DNA of 64,000 nucleotides from RPQJ01 sp963793675 (GTDB taxonomy: Bacteria; Pseudomonadota; Gammaproteobacteria; Steroidobacterales; Steroidobacteraceae). The stretch is from NCBI GenBank assembly GCA_963793675.1, contig CAWCBA010000005.1:62001-126000 (forward strand). Reading direction: 5' to 3'. Position 1 is the stretch's first letter. The number at the start of each line of letters is the position of its first letter. This document shows, in pieces, positions 59,008-64,000 of the stretch. Made by a program: the position numbers and the translations under genes. The notes under the pieces were generated by a model that searched no databases, was not told the origin of the DNA, and saw only the letters and a program-made list of their open reading frames with translations.

Positions 59008-60099
59008 ATGACGCGGCTGCCAGTGATGCTGCAGTGGCAGAAGATGGTCGCGGTCGGCCAGCTGTTTTTGTTCGCCATGGGTGGCATCACCGCGGGCTTG
59101 CAGGCTGCAGACCTGCCGCAGATCCGCGTGCTCGCGACCGGTGGAACGATTGCGGGCGCCCAGGCGAGTGCGACCGACTACGGCTACAGGTCCGGCGTCT
59201 ACGACGTGAACTCGTTGCTGAGCGCGGTGCCGAACCTGGACAAGCTGGCCGTGATCACGGGCGAGCAGGTTGCGAACATCGGCAGCCAGGACATGAACGA
59301 CGAGGTCTGGCTCAAGCTCGCGAAGCGTGTCAACGCATCCCTTGCCGAGTCCGGCATCAACGGCGTGCTGATCACGCACGGCACCGACACGCTTGAGGAA
59401 ACCAGCTATTTCCTCTCGCTCGTCACGAAGAGCGACAAACCGGTGGTGATGGTGGGCTCGATGCGTCCGGCAACCGCAGTCAGTGCCGACGGACCCGGCA
59501 ACATCTACAACGGCGTGGCCGTGGTCGCCGACGCGCGTGCCAGGGGCAAGGGTACATTGGTGTGCCTGAACGACACGATCCACTACGCGCGCAACGTGGT
59601 AAAGACCGATACCACCAGCGTGCAGACCTTCCAGAGCCTGAACCGCGGTCCGGCCGGGGTCGTGCACACCGGCAAGATCGAGTGGTTCGAACCGATGGAC
59701 AAGAAGCAAGGACCCGCCACCGAGTTCTCGGTGGACGGTCTCGACAAGTTACCCCGCGTTGACGTGATCTATGCGCACGCCAACATGAGCGCGGACCTTA
59801 TCGACGCGGCCGTCAGGAACGGCGCGAAAGGCCTGGTGATCGCGGGCGTGGGCGATGGCAACATGACAACGCCGGCACTTGACGCCGTGGGTCGTGCGGC
59901 CAGGAACGGAATCGTCATCGTGCGCAGCACGCGACTGCCCGAAGGCATCGTGCTCCGCAACAACGAAGTCAACGACGACGAGAAGGGCTTCGTTGCGTCG
60001 GGTGAACTGAACCCCGCCAAGTCGCGCGTGCTGCTGCAGCTGGCGCTGACGAAGACCAGAGATCCGACCCGGATCCAGAAGATGTTCTACGAATATTGA
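59008..60099 (+). CDS. ansB: Type II (periplasmic) L-asparaginase
   Basis: 363 residues, intact. An N-terminal hydrophobic signal segment (AVGQLFLFAMGGITAGLQAA) precedes the catalytic block RVLATGGTIAGAQAS, with the nucleophile Thr. The second motif is ITHGTDTLEETSYFLSL with the Thr-Asp-Lys triad region, and PVVMVGSMRPATAVSADGPG is also conserved. The C-terminus ends PTRIQKMFYEY as in AnsB. It deamidates asparagine (and often glutamine) to aspartate and ammonia in the periplasm. Three bases after the efflux gene: co-transcribed. Confidence 0.94.
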   Translation: MTRLPVMLQWQKMVAVGQLFLFAMGGITAGLQAADLPQIRVLATGGTIAGAQASATDYGYRSGVYDVNSLLSAVPNLDKLAVITGEQVANIGSQDMNDEVWLKLAKRVNASLAESGINGVLITHGTDTLEETSYFLSLVTKSDKPVVMVGSMRPATAVSADGPGNIYNGVAVVADARARGKGTLVCLNDTIHYARNVVKTDTTSVQTFQSLNRGPAGVVHTGKIEWFEPMDKKQGPATEFSVDGLDKLPRVDVIYAHANMSADLIDAAVRNGAKGLVIAGVGDGNMTTPALDAVGRAARNGIVIVRSTRLPEGIVLRNNEVNDDEKGFVASGELNPAKSRVLLQLALTKTRDPTRIQKMFYEY

Positions 60100-60145
60100 T
60101 GGTCTGGATCAAGAAGAGGCAGCGATCCTGAAAGCCGCGGACGAC

Positions 60146-61321
60146 GTGATACTCGTGCTGAACGCAGGCTCCTCGAGCCTCAAGTTCGCCGTGTACCGGT
60201 GCCGCGAGCCGGGGGCGTGGCGCCCGGAGTGCCGCGGACAGATCGAGGGCATCGGCACTTCGCCACGCATGTTGGCACGCGGCCACGGCAATGCCGGACT
60301 GGCCGTGCCGACGCTGGATGCGAGCATCGTCGACAGTCGCGCGGCCCTGGCCCGGCTGCTGGAATGGCTGCACGCGTCATTCACTGGATTACGCGTCGTC
60401 GGTGTCGGTCACCGCGTCGTGCACGGCGGCCCGGGGTTCGCCAGCCCGGTCGTCGTCACGCCTGATGTGATGCGCGAACTGCGCAAGCTTGAACCACTCG
60501 CGCCGTTGCACCAGCCGTACAATCTCGACGCGATCGACGCGATGGCGCAGCGAATGCCCGATGTGCCGCAGGTGGCATGCTTCGACACCGGCTTTCATCG
60601 CGGCCAGCCAGCCGTCGCGGAACTGGTGCCGTTGCCCGCGGAGCTGCGCCGCGGCGGGCTGCAGCGGTATGGTTTCCACGGCCTGTCGTATGAATACATT
60701 GCCTCGGTACTGCCAACGGTCGCGCCGGAGATCGCCTCGGGACGCGTGATCGTTGCGCATCTAGGCAGCGGTGCCAGCCTGTGCGCGCTGCGTAACGGCC
60801 GCAGCATGGACAGCTCGCTGGGGTTCACCGCGCTCGACGGCCTGTGCATGGGCACGCGACCGGGATCGCTGGATCCGGGCGTGGTCCTGTATCTCTTTCA
60901 GGGACTCGGGATGTCCGTGAAAGAGGTGGAGACCGTGCTCTACAGGCGTTCGGGGCTGCTGGCCATCTCGGGCAGCAGCAGCGACATGCGCGAACTGCTG
61001 TCGAGTGACGACGCAAACGCGAGGCTGGCAGTCGACTATTTTGTCTATCGGGCTGCCCGCGAGATCGGCGCCATGGCAGCCGTGCTGGGCGGGCTCGATG
61101 CACTGGTCTTTACTGCGGGAATTGGTGAGCACTCGACCGAGGTGCGGCGGCGGATCTGCAAAGCCTCAGCGTGGCTCGGAATCGAAATGGACGACGAGGC
61201 CAACAGCAGGCATTCGACTTGCATTTCGAAACCGGACAGTGCGGTCTCCGCCTGGACGATCCCGACCAACGAAGAACTCACGATTGCCCGCCACACCGGT
61301 CGATTGCTCGGTCTCGGCTAG
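60146..61321 (+). CDS. ackA: Acetate kinase
   Basis: 391 residues, GTG start at 60146. Interconverts acetate plus ATP and acetyl phosphate plus ADP. N-terminal ILVLNAGSSSLKFAVYR, VGVGHRVVHGGPGFASPVVV, GFHGLSYEYIASVLP with active His, VIVAHLGSGASLCALRNGRS, DGLCMGTRPGSLDPG and the C-terminal VFTAGIGEHSTEVRRRIC. No pta gene adjacent. It follows ansB by 46 bases, so it may be in the same transcript. Its stop shares CTAG with the converging lipoprotein gene stop. Confidence 0.94.
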   Translation: MILVLNAGSSSLKFAVYRCREPGAWRPECRGQIEGIGTSPRMLARGHGNAGLAVPTLDASIVDSRAALARLLEWLHASFTGLRVVGVGHRVVHGGPGFASPVVVTPDVMRELRKLEPLAPLHQPYNLDAIDAMAQRMPDVPQVACFDTGFHRGQPAVAELVPLPAELRRGGLQRYGFHGLSYEYIASVLPTVAPEIASGRVIVAHLGSGASLCALRNGRSMDSSLGFTALDGLCMGTRPGSLDPGVVLYLFQGLGMSVKEVETVLYRRSGLLAISGSSSDMRELLSSDDANARLAVDYFVYRAAREIGAMAAVLGGLDALVFTAGIGEHSTEVRRRICKASAWLGIEMDDEANSRHSTCISKPDSAVSAWTIPTNEELTIARHTGRLLGLG

Positions 61322-61737
61322 CGTCGGCCGCGCGGCATCGGCCGCGGCGCGGGCCGCGGTGACGGACGGCTGGTCGGTCTGCTGACGTCCGAAGGCCGCG
61401 TCGATGGCATTGGCGCCGGTTTGGTGGAAGGACGACTGACGTCGGCCGGGAGCGTCGTCGGCCGGTCGCCGCTCCCAGGACGGTCACCCGGATTGCCGGG
61501 GCGATCCGGGGGCACGATGACAACCGGCGGGTATCCAGGGGGGTAGTAACCGGGGTAATAACCGCCGCCGTAGTACCCACCGTAACCATAGCCAACGCCC
61601 ACGCTGACGCTGGTGGAGACCCCGCTGTAGCTGGAGTTGCCGCCGTCGCCGGCGCAGCCAGTCAGCGCCACTGCGGCTACCACCGTTGCTATCAGGGCGG
61701 CTGCATTGCACACCCGCAGTACCTTGCGCGCGCTCAT
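61318..61737 (-). CDS. Gly/Tyr- and Pro/Arg-rich lipoprotein
   Basis: 139 residues. Lipoprotein signal ending in lipobox LTGC (Cys near residue 28), then a Gly/Tyr-rich stretch (GYGYGGYYGGGYYPGYYPPG) and a C-terminal low-complexity Pro/Arg/Ser region (PADVSRPSTKPAPMPSTRPS, ending PMPRGRR). Natively unfolded. Similar small lipoproteins occur widely but have no assigned function. Its start overlaps the VOC gene stop as ATGA, suggesting coupling. Confidence 0.7.
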   Translation of the reverse strand: MSARKVLRVCNAAALIATVVAAVALTGCAGDGGNSSYSGVSTSVSVGVGYGYGGYYGGGYYPGYYPPGYPPVVIVPPDRPGNPGDRPGSGDRPTTLPADVSRPSTKPAPMPSTRPSDVSRPTSRPSPRPAPRPMPRGRR

Positions 61738-62645
61738 GGCTGCGCCTCCTGGGTGGGCACCTGCACAATGCCGACGGGAGCGCCGGTGGGGTCGGCGATG
61801 ATTGCGACCGTCGCACGACTCAATGCCACGGGCGGCAGCAGCACCTTGCCACCCGCGGCCTTGGCAGCCTCGGCCGATGCCTTGGCATCCGCGACGCGAA
61901 TGTAAGGCAGCCAGGTTGAGCTCGATTTCTTATCCTGCTTGCGCATGATGCCCGCCCGCGCGAAGCCGCCAGAGAGCAGGCGCAGGCCGCTGCGTGGACC
62001 GTCGTCCGCGATCGGTGACGTTTCGTATCCCACCACAGCACGATAGAACGTCGCCGCCTTTTCGACATCGGCCGTCCAGAGGTCGACCCAGTACCACTCG
62101 TTCACGTCGCCGGCGTAGTCGGGTGGGTCGCCGTTCTTCGAGTTGACGACACCGAACAGGACGCCCTCCGGGTCCTTGAAAACGGCCGTTTCGCCACGCT
62201 CGCCGAGCATCACGGGTGCGTAGATGACCTTGCCGCCGCCGGCGGTCACCGCTGCCGTGGATGCCTTCACGTCGGCGACCGAGATCAACCCGATCCAGCG
62301 CGCTGAAGGCGTCTTGCCCTTCATGGCCCGCTGGTCGAACACCAGGCCGCCGAGTGGCAGGCCGTCGGCGAGGGCCAGCGTGTACGTGTCGCGGTCGTCG
62401 TCACCGCCGTACGTCTCGAACGTCCAGCCGAACACCTTGCCGTAGAACCCGGCCGCAGCTGCAACGTCGGACGTCACCAACTCGCCCCAGACGAAACGGC
62501 CTGGATTGTGCTGTCCCGTGGGTGGGTCGACGATCGGCGGCCAATAACGGTCTCCCGCCTGGGCAGCGAATGCCAGCAGAGCGGCAAGCATGGCGAGCCA
62601 CCAGCGACCGCTCGCGTCGCGCCGTTCGAGCGAAGAAAGGATCAT
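61734..62645 (-). CDS. Exported two-domain VOC (glyoxalase/dioxygenase-fold) protein
   Basis: 303 residues. An N-terminal signal segment (WWLAMLAALLAFAAQAGD) precedes two VOC domains. The first starts GRFVWGELVTSDVAAAAGFY and continues GKVFGWTFETY, KDPEGVLFGVVNS. The second starts WYWVDLWTADVEKAATFYRA and ends ADPTGAPVGIVQVP. Domains of this CFP-30/bleomycin-resistance-like group often lack a full metal set and bind small ligands. The periplasmic location is unusual. No catalytic role can be assigned. Confidence 0.8.
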   Translation of the reverse strand: MILSSLERRDASGRWWLAMLAALLAFAAQAGDRYWPPIVDPPTGQHNPGRFVWGELVTSDVAAAAGFYGKVFGWTFETYGGDDDRDTYTLALADGLPLGGLVFDQRAMKGKTPSARWIGLISVADVKASTAAVTAGGGKVIYAPVMLGERGETAVFKDPEGVLFGVVNSKNGDPPDYAGDVNEWYWVDLWTADVEKAATFYRAVVGYETSPIADDGPRSGLRLLSGGFARAGIMRKQDKKSSSTWLPYIRVADAKASAEAAKAAGGKVLLPPVALSRATVAIIADPTGAPVGIVQVPTQEAQP

Positions 62646-62718
62646 TTCGAGTGGATCTCCAGGGAGCGATCAACCTTGGTGTCGGTCGACTATAGTCCGA
62701 TCGCGGCGCACCGAATAG

Positions 62719-63705
62719 CTAGCCCGCATACTGCAACAGCCCCTTGGTCTCGAGCCATTCGCGGTTGTAGAACCGCGAGACGTACTTGTGCCCGCCATCG
62801 CAGAGAATCGTGACGATCGTGTGCCCGGGGCCGAGGTCGCGCGCGACACGAATCGCAGCCGCGACGTTGGTGCCGCTGGTGCTGCCCAGGAAGAACCCTT
62901 CCTCGCGCAGCAGCCCGTAGGTCGTCCGCACGATTTCCGGGTCCTCGACCTGCACCGCGTCGTCGATGGGAGAGTCCGCGAGGTTGGCGGTGATACGGCC
63001 GATGCCGATGCCCTCGGTCACCGCGCTCGAACCGGACGACTTCAGTTCGCCATGCTTCACCCAATGGTGCAGGGCGCTGCCCATGGGATCGGCCAGCACG
63101 ATGCGCACGGAAGGCTTCTGTTCCTTCAAGTAGCGCGAGACGCCACCGAGCGTGCCGCCGGTTCCCGTGGCGCAGGTGAACGCGTCGATGCGTCCCTGGG
63201 TATCACGCCAGATCTCGGGACCGGTGGTCGCATAGTGCGCGTCGCGATTCGCGGTGTTGTCGAACTGGTTGCCGACGGCCGCGCCCAGTTCTTCCGCCAC
63301 CTTCGGCGCCAGCTTCTGGTAGTGATTCGGATCGGCGTAGGGGACGGTCTTCACGACGCGCACTTCGGCCCCCAGCGTGCGCAGCAGCGCCGCCTTCTCG
63401 GGCGACTGGTTGTCCGGCATGACGATCACGCACTTGTAGCCGCGCGCGTTGCAGAGATGGGCGAAGCCGATGCCGGTATTGCCCGCAGTGCCTTCGACGA
63501 ACGTGCCGCCCCGTGCAATCAAGCCGCGGCGCTCGGCGTCGTCAAGGATGCCGCGAGCGGCGCGATCCTTGACCGAGCCGCCCGGGTTCAGGAACTCGGC
63601 CTTGCCGAGAATCTCACAACCGGTGGCATCGCTCGCGTGCCGCAGGCGGATCAGCGGCGTGTTGCCGATCGTGGCGGAGAAACCGTCGCGTACTTGCTGG
63701 CGCAT
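62719..63705 (-). CDS. Cysteine synthase-family PLP enzyme
   Basis: 328 residues, intact. Fold-type II PLP enzyme. The PLP Lys is in FLNPGGSVKDRAARG (about residue 44), the phosphate/substrate loop in VEGTAGNTGIGFAH (about 70), with TGTGGTLGGVSRYLK binding the PLP phosphate near 180. C-terminal FFLGSTSGTNVAAAIRVA. The longer loop SSGSSAVTEGIGIGRITANL is typical of the CysK-like group sometimes annotated cysteine synthase A (NCgl2473-type). Likely makes cysteine from O-acetylserine and sulfide. It lies 12 bases from fdhD, same orientation. Confidence 0.88.
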   Translation of the reverse strand: MRQQVRDGFSATIGNTPLIRLRHASDATGCEILGKAEFLNPGGSVKDRAARGILDDAERRGLIARGGTFVEGTAGNTGIGFAHLCNARGYKCVIVMPDNQSPEKAALLRTLGAEVRVVKTVPYADPNHYQKLAPKVAEELGAAVGNQFDNTANRDAHYATTGPEIWRDTQGRIDAFTCATGTGGTLGGVSRYLKEQKPSVRIVLADPMGSALHHWVKHGELKSSGSSAVTEGIGIGRITANLADSPIDDAVQVEDPEIVRTTYGLLREEGFFLGSTSGTNVAAAIRVARDLGPGHTIVTILCDGGHKYVSRFYNREWLETKGLLQYAG

Positions 63706-63717
63706 CTCGGTGAACCT

Positions 63718-64000
63718 CTAGCCGTGGATCAGGCGTTCCCGTGCCCGTGTAGACATTGAAGCGCCCTTCGCGGACGAAGCCAAGCAGAGTGACGCCGAAT
63801 TCACGTGCGGCGTCGATCGCCAGGCTGGACGGCGCGCCCACGGCGCAGACGACCGGGATGCCGGCCATGACCGCCTTCTGCAGCAATTCGAAGCTCGCGC
63901 GACCGCTGAGGAACAGGATGGTGTCGTTGGCAGGCAAGGTGCCTGCCAGGAAGCGCGACCCGATCAGCTTGTCGAGCGCATTGTGCCGGCCGACGTCTTC
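63718..64000 (-). CDS. fdhD: FdhD, formate dehydrogenase accessory sulfurtransferase, C-terminal part
   Basis: Only the C-terminal ~95 residues are inside the window. EDVGRHNALDKLIGSRFLAG is the conserved FdhD block, followed by LFLSGRASFELLQKAVMAGI and VVCAVGAPSSLAIDAAREFG and the end FVREGRFNVYTG. FdhD carries sulfur from IscS to the molybdenum cofactor for formate dehydrogenases. The catalytic Cys pair lies upstream, outside the window. After VYTG the reading frame runs on into cysK-side sequence; moving one base gives RERLIHG and a stop at 63718, which I prefer. Confidence 0.88.

Overview
This 64 kb window is high-GC DNA with dense genes. It looks like the chromosome of a gammaproteobacterium outside the enterics. 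The evidence is gene order: uvrC-pgsA-tRNA-Gly-tRNA-Cys and nudJ-mnmA-...-purB are classic gammaproteobacterial neighbourhoods, and msrPQ, acnA, hrpA, mazG and rluE all have gammaproteobacterial-type sequences. An order-level placement (Steroidobacterales- or Xanthomonadales-like) is only a guess. Around 20 genes, including core ones such as acnA, mazG and rluE, are broken by single-base frame changes while both halves keep conserved motifs. The simplest reading is residual indel error in the assembly, so I annotate these as genes with frame breaks and do not claim pseudogenes.

Layout. 1-7.7 kb: dicarboxylate/amino-acid symporter (cut by the window edge), an alpha/beta hydrolase with no serine nucleophile, a ketoacyl-ACP-synthase-III-like enzyme, a DMT transporter, a coiled-coil porin, the MsrPQ periplasmic methionine sulfoxide repair pair and a class III sirtuin. 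7.8-32.7 kb: housekeeping block with acnA, mnmA, nudJ, purB, fumC, a CoA-pyrophosphatase-like Nudix gene, mazG, hrpA, a lysine-catabolic pair (saccharopine-dehydrogenase-like plus ALDH7), class II DAHP synthase, rluE, aceA, a family 5 uracil-DNA glycosylase, uvrC and pgsA. Two intergenic stretches (11.7-11.95 and 29.1-29.6 kb) hold an unusual hairpin repeat family: five exact copies of one 20-base loop, most flanked by inverted-repeat arms whose sequence differs between copies but stays self-complementary.

32.7-37.8 kb: tRNA-Gly(GCC) and tRNA-Cys(GCA), followed by a 3.6 kb island bounded by an 18 bp repeat of the tRNA-Cys 3' end. It carries an internally deleted IS3-family transposase gene and a two-gene operon (APC permease plus Cys/Met-metabolism PLP enzyme). 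No integrase is visible. 37.8-48.2 kb: envelope proteins, including an OmpA-like lipoprotein, a Tat-exported C_GCAxxG/di-haem protein, a patatin/outer-membrane-barrel protein and further beta-barrels.

48.2-61.3 kb: an AraC regulator transcribed away from a long co-directional array. The array holds a DcaP-like porin, exported glutaminase, coiled-coil porin, exported amidohydrolase, AI-2E-family membrane protein, DUF3302 plus HlyD-type adaptor, outer-membrane efflux lipoprotein, exported asparaginase and acetate kinase. I read this as a candidate regulon for uptake and periplasmic deamidation of amide amino acids with a linked export arm. The joint function is inference. The window ends with a Pro/Arg-rich lipoprotein, an exported two-domain VOC protein, a cysteine-synthase-family enzyme and the 3' end of fdhD.
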